Shown: positions 53,003-60,960 of the stretch, in pieces
Position numbering within the stretch: position 1 is the stretch's first letter
Layout of the letters: every line of letters starts with the position of its first letter
Source of the DNA: Actinomycetota bacterium
GTDB lineage: Bacteria > Actinomycetota > Actinomycetes > Propionibacteriales > Propionibacteriaceae
Reading direction: 5' to 3'
Length of the DNA stretch: 64,000 nt
NCBI GenBank assembly: GCA_020161795.1
Contig: JAIUOR010000015.1
Coordinates: 44,697 to 108,696, forward strand
Notes under the pieces: generated by a model
What the model saw: only the letters and a program-made list of their open reading frames with translations
The model's database searches: none
What the model was told of the DNA's origin: nothing
Position numbers and translations under genes: made by a program

Positions 53003-53336
53003 TCTACGCACGAATCGGGCATCGGAGGAGTAGCCACGGCCCTGGCCGGGTACACGGGATTCACTGGGTAGGGCATGCCGGGCCCACGGCCCTCCTGGAG
53101 GTGCGCCGGTTGAACAACCAGCCGGCGCACCGCTCCACCGCACGGGTCGGGCGGCGGCCCGGAGAGCGAAACGAGGGGCTCGATGCTTCTGGGATGTCGA
53201 GCGATTCCCGACGACTCCCGGTAGCTCGCCTCTGAGGTCCGGCTTGCTGGTCGAGTTGGAGCTCGCCGACGCCAGCCGAGAACCTTCTCAGGCCGGTGCG
53301 TGGTCTTTCCCAGACTCGCTGCTCTAGGCTGCGGGC
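53003..53336. other. 334-bp intergenic region with one strong hairpin
   Basis: No gene is evident. GGTGCGCCGG (53100-53109) pairs perfectly with 53122-53131 around a 12-nt loop, a probable terminator for the PAS/ANTAR gene although it has no T-run. The right end holds TAGGCT (53325-53330), a leaderless -10 box for the following permease gene. Confidence 0.55.
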
Positions 53337-54307
53337 GTGGGGGAGGTCGTCTCGGTCGCGATGTTGGTCCTGGTGCTCGCTGCCGCCGTAGTGCGACCGT
53401 GGGGTTTGCCTGAGGCCGCGGTGGCCGTTCCCGCGGCGATCGTCGTCCTGGCGACCGGTGCCATCCCCCTCGCCGACGCCTGGGCCGAGGTCCAGCGATT
53501 GTTCCCGGTGGTCGCCTTTCTCGCGGCGGTCCTGGTGATCAGCGAACTGTGCGACGCCGATGGACTGTTCCGCTATGCCGGAGCCGTGATCGCTTCGAGG
53601 AGTCGCGGGAACGCTCAACGGCTGCTCGGGCAGGTGTTCGTCCTGGCGGCCGGAGTGACCGCCGTGTTGTCGCTGGATGCGACCGTGGTGTTGCTCACCC
53701 CGGTGGTGCTGGCCACCGCGTCGAGGATGGGGCTGCGTCCGAGGCCCCACGCCTATGCGTGTGCCCACCTGGCCAATGCCGGCTCGCTGCTCCTGCCCGT
53801 CTCGAACCTGACCAATCTGCTGGCGATGTCGGCGGCCGGGCTGAGTTTCGTCGGCTTTGCCGGACTGATGGGCCTGCCGTGGCTTGCCGTGATCGCGGTG
53901 GAGTATGTCGCCTTCCGGATCTTCTTCGCCGCCGACCTGTCCCTGCCGGCCACCAATCCCGATCCGCCGGAGCCGCCCGCACTACCGCGGTTCTCGGCGA
54001 TCGTGCTGGCGCTGACCCTGGTCGGGTTCGTGGTGGCCTCGCTGCTGCATGTGGACGCGGCCTGGGCGGCGTTGGCGGGAGCGGCGGTACTCCTGGCCCG
54101 TGCGCTGCTACTGCGTCAGGTGAGTGGGCGTGACCTCGCGGGGTTCGTCAACCTCGGCTTCCTGGCCTTCGTGCTCTGCCTGGGCGTCGTGGTGACGGCC
54201 GTGGTGAAGGGCGGGCTTGGAGCGGCCGTGGGCGCGATCGTTCCGCAGGGTGGCGACCTGGTGTCGTTGCTGTTGTGGGCGGGGCTGGCCGCGTTGCTGG
54301 CAAATCT
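53337..54307 (+). pseudogene. ArsB/SLC13-like ion permease, 5' part, interrupted by an insertion sequence
   Basis: From the GTG at 53337, six bases after TAGGCT, 323 codons encode about nine helices typical of the ArsB/NhaD ion-transporter superfamily (LFPVVAFLAAVLVISELCDADGLFRYAG, SLDATVVLLTPVVLA). The frame then enters the insertion sequence inside LLANL and stops after a few codons. Joining 54307 to 55796, with one 8-bp duplicate removed, restores LLANLVNNLPAVLVLLPF, the family's second conserved block, and a 415-residue protein. Arsenite or another anion may have been the substrate. The gene is broken in this strain. Confidence 0.9.
54300..54307. repeat. Left 8-bp target-site duplication of the ISL3 element
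   Basis: GCAAATCT, repeated exactly at 55788-55795, directly outside both ends of the element. Confidence 0.95.
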
Positions 54308-55787
54308 GGCTCTTCGTACCTGAGCGTGGGGTCATAGTCGTAGACCGCCGCCGATGAGGAGCATTCTGAGGCGGTAGTTGTCTGGGTCGCGGAAGCCTCT
54401 GGCGACGCGGCGGGCGAGTTCGATCAACCCGTTGATGGATTCGGTTCCGCCGTTGTTCGCGCCGCCGGTGGTGAAGTAGCCCAGGAACGCGTCGCGCCAC
54501 TGGTTCAGCGTCCGGCCGAGGCGGGCGATCTCCGGGATCGGACACGACGGGAACGTGGCCAGGATCTTCTCCGCGACCCTGCGCCCGTCGGCATGACAGG
54601 ACTGGTGATAGACCGAGCGCAGCTGTTGGGCGCAGCGCCAGGCGACCTCGACTTCGACGTGGCGGTCGTCGGCGGTGAACGCGGTCTCCAGGCGTGTCTT
54701 CTGCCGGTCGGTGAGGTGTTCCTGCCCGGCGCGCAGCAGGTTCCGAATCCGATACAGCGGATCGTCTCTGCGGCCGCGGTGGCCGTGGATGTCCTGCTGG
54801 ACCTGGCGGCGGACCTCATCGACAGCAGCGGTCCCGAGCTTGACTATGTGGAACGCGTCGAGGACGGCGACGGCGTCTTCGAGTTGGTCGTCGATGGCGT
54901 TCTTGTAGCCGTGGAATGGGTCCAGGGTGGCGATCTCGATGCCTTTGCGGAACCTGTCGCCGCGGTCACGCAGCCAGGTCTTGTAGGCCTCACCGGATCG
55001 GCCCGGGACCAGATCCAGCAGCCGGGCCCGGACGTGTCCGTCCTTGTCGCGGGTGAGATCGACCATGCCGGTGAACTCCTTCGGGCCGCGGCCGCCCTGG
55101 TCGACGGGCTTGGTGGAGACGTGATGCCAGATATGTTCGTCGACGCCCAGCGAGGTGACGCCAGCGAAGCGGGCCTCGTCGTCGGCGGCGGCTTCAAGGA
55201 TCGGCTTGACCGCTCGCCACAGCGTCCTCCAGGCGCAGCCGAGCTGCCGGGCCATCCCCTGGACCGAGGCGTTCTCCCGCCGCATCTGCCCGATCGCCCA
55301 CGACGTCGCGCGACTGGTGAGCAGCGCCCTGGGTCGCGCCACATCGGGGTCTTGCTCCATGAACGAGTTCACCGGACACATCGGCTCGGGACACAGCCAG
55401 CGTCGTTTCCGCCACCACAGCTTCACCGGCGCCGTGAAGCACGGCGCGTCGATCAGCTCGACCCTCTGCCGGCCATGCGCATGCGCGATCACGCCGCAGG
55501 CGGGGCAGCCCATCACCTCCGGCCGGACGGATTCGACCTCAACCCGAAGCCCCGCGTCGTCGCGCTGGACGCCGACCACGTGGAGCCCGGGCAGGCCCAG
55601 CAGAAGGTCGCAGCGCTGACAGTAGCCGCCGCCGGCACGGCAGCAGGAAGTAGAATCGGGCATCGTCGAGGTCCTTGAAGATCAGGTGGTGTGGTAACCC
55701 CGATTCTTGAGGGCCTCGACGCCCATCACCCCGCCGACACGCCCGCCGTCGGATCCACGCTCACCCCACGCTCAGGTACGAAGAGCC
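54308..55787 (-). mobile_element. Complete ISL3-family insertion sequence, 1,480 bp
   Basis: Perfect 25-bp terminal inverted repeats lie at 54308-54332 and 55763-55787, starting GGCTCTTCGTACC at each outer end. An 8-bp target duplication flanks it. It carries one transposase gene on the reverse strand that nearly fills the element. Intact ends, duplicates and transposase frame indicate a recent and possibly active insertion. ISL3 elements typically make 8-bp duplications. Confidence 0.97.
54332..55663 (-). CDS. ISL3-family transposase
   Basis: A 443-residue transposase. The N-terminal zinc finger has CPAC (53-56) and CPEPMC (91-96). A helix-turn-helix (about 125-155, MRRENASVQGMARQLGCAWRTLWR) follows. 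The DDE catalytic core has D175 (SLGVDEHIW), D248 (TLDPFHGYKNAI) and E408 (GGTESINGLIELARRVARGF). All catalytic residues are present and the frame is intact. The stop codon touches the inner end of the left repeat, and the start lies about 100 bp inside the right repeat. Confidence 0.96.
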   Translation of the reverse strand: MPDSTSCCRAGGGYCQRCDLLLGLPGLHVVGVQRDDAGLRVEVESVRPEVMGCPACGVIAHAHGRQRVELIDAPCFTAPVKLWWRKRRWLCPEPMCPVNSFMEQDPDVARPRALLTSRATSWAIGQMRRENASVQGMARQLGCAWRTLWRAVKPILEAAADDEARFAGVTSLGVDEHIWHHVSTKPVDQGGRGPKEFTGMVDLTRDKDGHVRARLLDLVPGRSGEAYKTWLRDRGDRFRKGIEIATLDPFHGYKNAIDDQLEDAVAVLDAFHIVKLGTAAVDEVRRQVQQDIHGHRGRRDDPLYRIRNLLRAGQEHLTDRQKTRLETAFTADDRHVEVEVAWRCAQQLRSVYHQSCHADGRRVAEKILATFPSCPIPEIARLGRTLNQWRDAFLGYFTTGGANNGGTESINGLIELARRVARGFRDPDNYRLRMLLIGGGLRL

Positions 55788-55795
55788 GCAAATCT
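55788..55795. repeat. Right 8-bp target-site duplication of the ISL3 element
   Basis: GCAAATCT, identical to 54300-54307. Confidence 0.95.
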
Positions 55796-56072
55796 GGTGA
55801 ACAACCTTCCGGCCGTCCTGGTGCTGCTGCCCTTTGCCGCGGGCTTCGGGACGGGGCCCGTCCTGGCTGTTCTGATCGGGGTCAATGTCGGGCCCAACCT
55901 CACCTATGTCGGCTCGCTCGCGACGCTGCTGTGGCGTCGGATCGTCCATGAGCATGACCAGCAGGCACCGATTCAGGAGTTCACTCTGCTCGGTCTGCTG
56001 GCGACTCCAATCGCCATCGTGGTCGGAGTGGTGGCATTGTGGGTGTCGTTGCTGATCGGGGGTGCCGGATGA
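55796..56072 (+). pseudogene. ArsB/SLC13-like ion permease, 3' part
   Basis: The downstream fragment of the interrupted permease encodes VNNLPAVLVLLPFAAGFG, VLIGVNVGPNLTYVGSLATLLWRRIV and two more helices before the TGA at 56070-56072. It is in frame with the 5' part once the element and one duplicate are removed. It has no plausible start of its own. Its stop overlaps the usp start (ATGA). Confidence 0.9.
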
Positions 56073-56548
56073 GGATCGTCGTCTGGGTCTGTGAGGGAAC
56101 CTGGCCGGCCTGCATCGATGCGGTCGCGGGGTTGGCCGGCTCCGCCGAGGCCGAGATCGTGTTGCTGCACGTCCGAGGCGAGCCGCTGCCGCCGCCTCGG
56201 CCAGGTTCGCTGATCGGCCTGGGCCGGATCGGGCGGGTGGAGCAGGAGACGCGACAACTCAGCAGGCAGGCTGCCGAGCAACTGCTCTCGAGGGCGCAGT
56301 CGCGGCTCGCGCGGGGAGCCGAGACACGGCTGGAGTCCGGACCGGCCGAGCGGGTGGTGACAGTTGCCGCGGCGGAGGCCGACTACCTGGTCGTGGGCCG
56401 GGACGGGGATGTGAGCCGGCTGGGCCCCCGGAGCCTTGGGCGTGAGACCCGCTTCGTGATCGACCACGCTCCCTGCCCCGTCCTGCTGGTCTGGCCGGGA
56501 GCGGTGCCCGGCCCCGAATCCATCCCGCCCGCTCCACGCCATCCCTGA
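56069..56548 (+). CDS. Universal stress protein (UspA) family
   Basis: A 159-residue single-domain USP. The start MRIVVWVCEGTWPACIDAVAGLAGSAEAEIVLLHV is the first beta-alpha-beta unit. The C-terminal ATP-loop region reads ADYLVVGRDGDVSRLGPRSLGRETRFVIDHAPCPVLLVWP. The usual G-2x-G-9x-G(S/T) motif is imperfect (VGRDG...LG), so ATP binding is uncertain. Its ATG overlaps the permease stop, so it was translationally coupled to a gene now broken by the ISL3 element. It may have lost part of its expression. Confidence 0.85.
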   Translation: MRIVVWVCEGTWPACIDAVAGLAGSAEAEIVLLHVRGEPLPPPRPGSLIGLGRIGRVEQETRQLSRQAAEQLLSRAQSRLARGAETRLESGPAERVVTVAAAEADYLVVGRDGDVSRLGPRSLGRETRFVIDHAPCPVLLVWPGAVPGPESIPPAPRHP

Positions 56549-56662
56549 GCCGGACGGGCGGGCCGTCGGTCGGCGCCATCTGGCAGGCCGGTACGACTGC
56601 TTGCGCACCGCAGGGGCGCCGTGCGGCCTTCGGGATCGATCGAGGTTCGACGGCCGAGCGAC

Positions 56663-59332
56663 TCAGCCGGTTCCGGCGGTCGCCGGCGCGGTTTCGGAGT
56701 CGGCTGAGTTCGTTCCGGGAGCCTTCCCATCGTCCGCTGTGGCTGTTGCCGAACGAGGGACGAATGCCAGCAACACCAGCGCCAGCAGGCAGACGGACAG
56801 GTTGAAGAGATAGACGCCGCGGTAGCCGTCTCCGACCGCTGTGCCGAACGCAGCCTCCAGTCGCGGCCCGCGGGCGTCGATCTCTGTGAGGTAGTCCTGC
56901 AGTGCCTGGTCGAAGGCTCCGGGGACGGCGTCGCGCAGTTCGGACAGCTTGGCGACCGTATCCTCCAGTTCCGCGCGAACCGCGTCGAGTTCCATGCGGG
57001 CGGCGGCGAGCTCGTCGCGGGCCTTCGTGACCTCGGCCTTGCCCTTGGCGAGTTTGTCCCGCTGGGTGCGGAGGGCCTGGCGGCCGTCGGCCAGCTTGGC
57101 GCGTTGCTTGGCCAGCTCGGTCCGGGCGCTGGCAAGACGTGACCGCTGGGTGGCCAACTCCTTGCGGGCTGCGGCGAGCTTGTCGCGTTCCCTGGCGAGC
57201 TTGGCGCGCTGAGCTGTCAGCGAGTCCAGTTCGGTGCGCAGTTCGGCACGCTGTTGTGTGGCGGCTTCCCGCTCGCTCTCCGTCTGCGCGATGGACGCCT
57301 GCAGGGCCTCGATCTGGTCGAGGGGAGGCGCCGGTAGGGCCTGCAACTCCGCGAGTGCCGCGCGCTGCTGCTCCAGACCGGCGTCCATGCCCGCGATGGC
57401 GTCATCGAGAGCGGCCAGCGGCTTCTTCACGCCGTTGATGCCGGCGTCGAGTCCGTCCACTCCCTTACCCATCTTCTTGATTCCGGTGGTCATCTGGGCG
57501 AGGGAGTCGTCCATCTTCTCGATTCCGGTGGCCATCTGGGCGAGGGAGCCGTCCATCTTCTCGATTCCGGTGGCCATCTCGGCGAGGGAGTCGTCCATCT
57601 TCTTCAGGCCGGTGGACATCTCGGCGAGCTCGCCGTCGAGCTTGTCCAGGCCGTTGCTCATCTCCTGACGGGATTCGCCGGTGGCCTTCACGGCCTTGCG
57701 TACGCTGTCCAGCCCGGCATCGACGCCGGACTGGATGCTCCGGATCGTCTCGGGCGTGTTCGCCTCGAACATCCGCTTCGCCACGGTGGCGGTGCGCTCG
57801 GTGATGTTCGTGACGTCGGCGGTCTTCAGCAATTCGACCAGGTCGTCGGGTAACCCGTCCCCACCGGAGAAGTCCACGGTCACCTCGCTGCGGTCGAGGT
57901 CGGGCAGTTCGACGCCCGCCAGGTTGTCCTTGAAACGCTCGTCCGCCTTCCAGTCGGCGAAGCGCTGCTCCAACTCCCGCGCGTGCGGCAGCGCAGGTAC
58001 CTGCACGGTCGTGGGGAGTTCGGCGATCAGCGCGTCCTGGAGTCCGGCGGTTCCCTGCACCACGAAGCCGACCATGATCGCCGGTGCCAGGGTGGTGCCG
58101 ATCGATCGGACCAGCGACAGGGTGCCGAGCGCCGAGGACGCCTCAGTGGGGTTGGTGCGCTGCAGCATCATGTAGTTGAGCGGTGATCCCACCACGAAGC
58201 CCAGGCCCAGACCGATCAGTGCCAGGCAGGCGACCACCGAGAACGTGGAGGGGTGGGGGATCATCCACCACACCACTGCCGCCGATGCCAGGGTCGATAC
58301 CCCGAACCCGAAACCCAGCACCAGCCTGGGTCCGAACCGGTCGGTGAGGCGACCGGACAGTGGTGCGCCAATCCCGGAGGCGAGGCCCAGCACGATCACG
58401 AAGTAGCCGCCGGTGCCCTCGGGCATCCGCAAGGCGTTCTCCGCCAGTTGCGGGACGAAGACCACGGCCATCAGCACGGCGCCGGAGAGGACCGACAACG
58501 CCAAGGTCAGCCGGATGCCGCGGTCGGTGAAGTAGCGGAGGTTCAAGACCGGATCCTGCGCCCTCCGTTCGGCCAGCACCAGTAGCGGCAGCGCGGCCAG
58601 ACAGCCGACCAGGAAGGGCCAGACGGTCGGCGACTGCAGCGAGGTCGCGAGCTCGAAGAAGTCGAGATTCTTGATGCCGTAGAGCAGCGAGAGGATGATT
58701 CCGACCAGCAGCAGGGTGCCGATGAGATCCATCGGCTTGCTCTCGCCCGGAGTCTCGTTGGGCAGCAGGAACCAGCCGGCTACGACGATCCCGACCGCGA
58801 TCGGCAGGTTGACGTAGAAGATCCATTGCCAGTTCTCCGGGCCGGCGACGTCGAGGATCAGGGAACCGACCGATGCTCCGAAGATGTTGGCCACGCCGAA
58901 GACCGCGCCGACCAGGCCGAGGGCCATGCCGCGCTTCTCCGGCGGAGCCTCGGAACTGATCTGAGCGGTGGCAATGGGCAGGATGCCGCCTCCGCCGATC
59001 GCCTGGAGCGCCCGGGCGGCGATCAGCAGCGGGAAGCTGGCGAAGTCCTGCGCCAGCCCGCACAGCAGCGAACCGATGCCGAAGACCGCGATCGACACCA
59101 GGAACACCGGCTTGCGTCCGCGGCGATCGGCCAGCTTGCCCACCACGGGAATCGCGGCGGCATAGGCCAGCGTGTAGACCGTGATCATCCAGATCCCCGC
59201 CGAGTCGTCGACTCCGAGATCCTTCGCGATCAACGGGCGGGCGGGGGTGATGATCCCGGTGTCGAGCGCGCCCATCAGGATGCCCAGCAGGTACAGGGCG
59301 ACAGGCGCTATCCAGGACGTTCGTCGCGGCAC
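56663..59332 (-). CDS. 14-TM DHA2-type MFS exporter with a ~410-residue coiled-coil insertion
   Basis: An 889-residue protein. Residues 1-425 match the first 13 helices of EmrB/QacA-type drug exporters (LDTGIITPARPLIAKDLG, GKLADRRGRKPVFLVS, QAIGGGGILPIA, the motif-C-like LGLVGAVFGVANIFGASVGS). Helix 14 is residues 839-858. Between them lies an extracytoplasmic insertion of about 410 residues. It includes five 14-residue repeats (561-630, for example GIEKMDDSLAQMTT) and twelve ungapped heptads (707-790, pattern xxRxxLA). The GTG start lies six bases after TACTGT on the reverse strand. A MarR gene lies just upstream. Confidence 0.9.
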   Translation of the reverse strand: MPRRTSWIAPVALYLLGILMGALDTGIITPARPLIAKDLGVDDSAGIWMITVYTLAYAAAIPVVGKLADRRGRKPVFLVSIAVFGIGSLLCGLAQDFASFPLLIAARALQAIGGGGILPIATAQISSEAPPEKRGMALGLVGAVFGVANIFGASVGSLILDVAGPENWQWIFYVNLPIAVGIVVAGWFLLPNETPGESKPMDLIGTLLLVGIILSLLYGIKNLDFFELATSLQSPTVWPFLVGCLAALPLLVLAERRAQDPVLNLRYFTDRGIRLTLALSVLSGAVLMAVVFVPQLAENALRMPEGTGGYFVIVLGLASGIGAPLSGRLTDRFGPRLVLGFGFGVSTLASAAVVWWMIPHPSTFSVVACLALIGLGLGFVVGSPLNYMMLQRTNPTEASSALGTLSLVRSIGTTLAPAIMVGFVVQGTAGLQDALIAELPTTVQVPALPHARELEQRFADWKADERFKDNLAGVELPDLDRSEVTVDFSGGDGLPDDLVELLKTADVTNITERTATVAKRMFEANTPETIRSIQSGVDAGLDSVRKAVKATGESRQEMSNGLDKLDGELAEMSTGLKKMDDSLAEMATGIEKMDGSLAQMATGIEKMDDSLAQMTTGIKKMGKGVDGLDAGINGVKKPLAALDDAIAGMDAGLEQQRAALAELQALPAPPLDQIEALQASIAQTESEREAATQQRAELRTELDSLTAQRAKLARERDKLAAARKELATQRSRLASARTELAKQRAKLADGRQALRTQRDKLAKGKAEVTKARDELAAARMELDAVRAELEDTVAKLSELRDAVPGAFDQALQDYLTEIDARGPRLEAAFGTAVGDGYRGVYLFNLSVCLLALVLLAFVPRSATATADDGKAPGTNSADSETAPATAGTG
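56963..57214 (-). repeat. Twelve consecutive heptads within the exporter gene
   Basis: This stretch encodes residues 707-790, read as twelve 7-residue units such as AQRAKLA, RERDKLA, AARKELA, TQRSRLA. Leu at position 6 and Arg at position 3 are nearly invariant. It predicts a continuous coiled coil of about 12 nm. Confidence 0.85.
57443..57652 (-). repeat. Five 14-residue tandem repeats within the exporter gene
   Basis: This stretch encodes residues 561-630, five units of the type GLKKMDDSLAEMAT. The underlying 42-nt units are clearly similar at the DNA level, so the array can expand or contract. Confidence 0.85.
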
Positions 59333-59338
59333 GCCTGA

Positions 59339-59344
59339 ACAGTA
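59339..59344 (-). promoter_or_regulatory. -10 box of the exporter's own leaderless promoter
   Basis: On the reverse strand TACTGT lies six bases before the GTG at 59332. The region where a -35 box is expected overlaps the MarR palindrome at 59348-59370. Confidence 0.5.
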
Positions 59345-59347
59345 CCC

Positions 59348-59370
59348 AGTCTTTCAATCAATGAAATACT
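59348..59370. promoter_or_regulatory. Palindromic MarR operator between marR and the exporter gene
   Basis: Read on the reverse strand, AGTATTTCA-TTGAT-TGAAAGACT is a 23-bp inverted repeat with one mismatch per arm. The core TTTCA/TGAAA is perfect. It touches the marR stop codon and covers the -35 region of the exporter's own promoter. Confidence 0.65.
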
Positions 59371-59858
59371 TAACTGTCGCCGTGGCTCGGCATCTCCGGC
59401 TGGAAGTCCGCAACAGTGCGTACCAGGTCGCCCAGGAATCGCTCGCAGGTTCGGAGTTCGGTGTCGCTGTACGACGCCAGGGCCACCGCGTGGGCGCGTC
59501 CCAGCGGCCCGAAGAAGTCCGTGGCGACCTGGTGGCCGTGGGAGGCGATCCGCAGGATGACCCGCCGTCCGTCGCGCTCGTCGCGCTCGCGGCGAACGTG
59601 CCCGGACGCGGCCAGGCGGTCGATCGAGTACGTCACGGCGCCCGGGCTCAGGCCGAGATCATGGGCGAGCGCGAGCGGTGTCAACGGGATGTCGGCTCGA
59701 TCGGCTTCGTAGATGAGCGAGAGCGCTCGGAAGTCCGTGGGGTGGAGGCCCTGGCCGGCCGCGAAGGCCTGCCCTATGTGCTCGCTCACCAGCGCCAGCG
59801 CCCTCACGTGCCGGATGATCGCCGCGACGAGCTCCTCGTGTTCGGACTTTCCGGTCAT
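59370..59858 (-). CDS. MarR-family transcriptional regulator
   Basis: A 162-residue winged-helix regulator. The recognition region is LTPLALAHDLGLSPGAVTYSIDRLAASGHVRRERDERDGRRVILRIA (about residues 60-106), including the wing motif DERDGRR. The flanking helices form the dimer interface. It lies 37 bp upstream of the exporter on the same strand, and a palindrome between them is the likely binding site. Ligands of MarR proteins are usually phenolic or hydrophobic compounds, which fits an exporter target. Confidence 0.93.
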   Translation of the reverse strand: MTGKSEHEELVAAIIRHVRALALVSEHIGQAFAAGQGLHPTDFRALSLIYEADRADIPLTPLALAHDLGLSPGAVTYSIDRLAASGHVRRERDERDGRRVILRIASHGHQVATDFFGPLGRAHAVALASYSDTELRTCERFLGDLVRTVADFQPEMPSHGDS

Positions 59859-59879
59859 GAGTGGATCCTAACCAGCCGC

Positions 59880-60794
59880 TCAGAGCGCGAAGGCCACCCC
59901 GGTGAGCTCAGCGGACCTTTCCCAGAGACGCTCGGCAACGTCGGGCTCAAGAGCCGGAGCGGGCAGCGGGACCAGGCCGGGCGGCCCGGCTGAACCGTTG
60001 CGCTTCGTTGGCCCGTAGTAGGGACCGGGGTGCGGATCGGTGGCGGCCAGCAGCACCGGCTGGGCTCCATCGGCCGGGGACTGGATGGCGCCGGTCAGCC
60101 TGCCGAGCCAGGTCACGAGGGCGGGCGGTCCTCCGTTGTCGAAGATGGCGGTCTGGCACCAGCCGGGATGAGCCGCCACCGCCATCACGTCGACCTGCGC
60201 CCGCTCCGCGCGACGGCGTAGTTCGCCTGCGAATACGATCGTGGCGAGCTTCGAGTCGCAGTATGAGCGGTAGACGGACCCAGTGGGGTAGCCGAAATCG
60301 GGCTCGATCCGACCTCGCGAGGCCATCGTGGAACCCAGCATCACCACCCGGGCCCGTCCCGCCTCCCGCAGCGCGGGCCACAGTCGCGCCGTCAATGCCC
60401 AGGCGCCAAGGTAGTTCACCCCGACCTGGAGTTCGAAACCGTCCTGGGTGCGCGCCTGGGGGTCGCTGCTGCCGAGACCGGCATTGTTGATCAGCAGATG
60501 CACCGGACGGTCCTGCAGCCTCTCGGCCGCGCCAGCGATGCTTGTCATCGATCCCAGGTCCACGAGTTCCACAGCCGGTTGCGTGGCCGGGTGCAGTCGT
60601 CGGATCCGGGCCGCAGCGTCCTCGCCCCGCTGACGATCGCGGACGGCAAGCACCACGTCCGCTCCCGCACGGGCCAGTGCGGCCGCGGTGGCGAACCCGA
60701 TCCCTGCGCTGGCGCCGGTCACCACGACGCGGCTCCCTGTCAGGTCGGGCAGCAGCAGCGGAGACAGCCGGTCGCGAAGCGGTTGCGCACTCAC
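59880..60794 (-). CDS. Short-chain dehydrogenase/reductase (retinol dehydrogenase-like)
   Basis: A 304-residue classical SDR. VVVTGASAGIGFATAAALARAGADVVLAVRD is the NADP-binding loop. LLINNAGLG carries the NNAG motif, and the catalytic Tyr/Lys are in VYRSYCDSKLA. The sequence VDLGSMTSIAGAAERL is similar to retinol dehydrogenase and WW-oxidoreductase-like proteins. The substrate is unknown. I chose the GTG at 60794, preceded by GAGGCGG; the open frame continues upstream without homology. It lies 21 bp upstream of marR on the same strand and could be transcribed with it. Confidence 0.9.
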   Translation of the reverse strand: MSAQPLRDRLSPLLLPDLTGSRVVVTGASAGIGFATAAALARAGADVVLAVRDRQRGEDAAARIRRLHPATQPAVELVDLGSMTSIAGAAERLQDRPVHLLINNAGLGSSDPQARTQDGFELQVGVNYLGAWALTARLWPALREAGRARVVMLGSTMASRGRIEPDFGYPTGSVYRSYCDSKLATIVFAGELRRRAERAQVDVMAVAAHPGWCQTAIFDNGGPPALVTWLGRLTGAIQSPADGAQPVLLAATDPHPGPYYGPTKRNGSAGPPGLVPLPAPALEPDVAERLWERSAELTGVAFAL

Positions 60795-60960
60795 CTTGCC
60801 GCCTCGCCCCCGACCGGCGAGCACACCAGCTTCCCCGTCATAGGCCACACAACCCCTTCCATACCTCCACCATTGTGGCTCGCCATGCCGGCGAACATCC
60901 ATCCCCGGGGCGGGCGCACTCGTGACCGGGCAGGGTTCAGCGGCACGGTCACAGCAGAGG
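60795..60960. other. 166-bp intergenic region
   Basis: It separates the SDR from the MerR-adenosyltransferase gene on the same strand. I see no strong hairpin or additional gene. Confidence 0.4.

Noticed and set aside
54332..55663. Transposon cargo or accessory gene within the insertion element
   Set aside because: Only the transposase frame is supported. Other frames in the element are shadows, and about 100 bp remain outside it.
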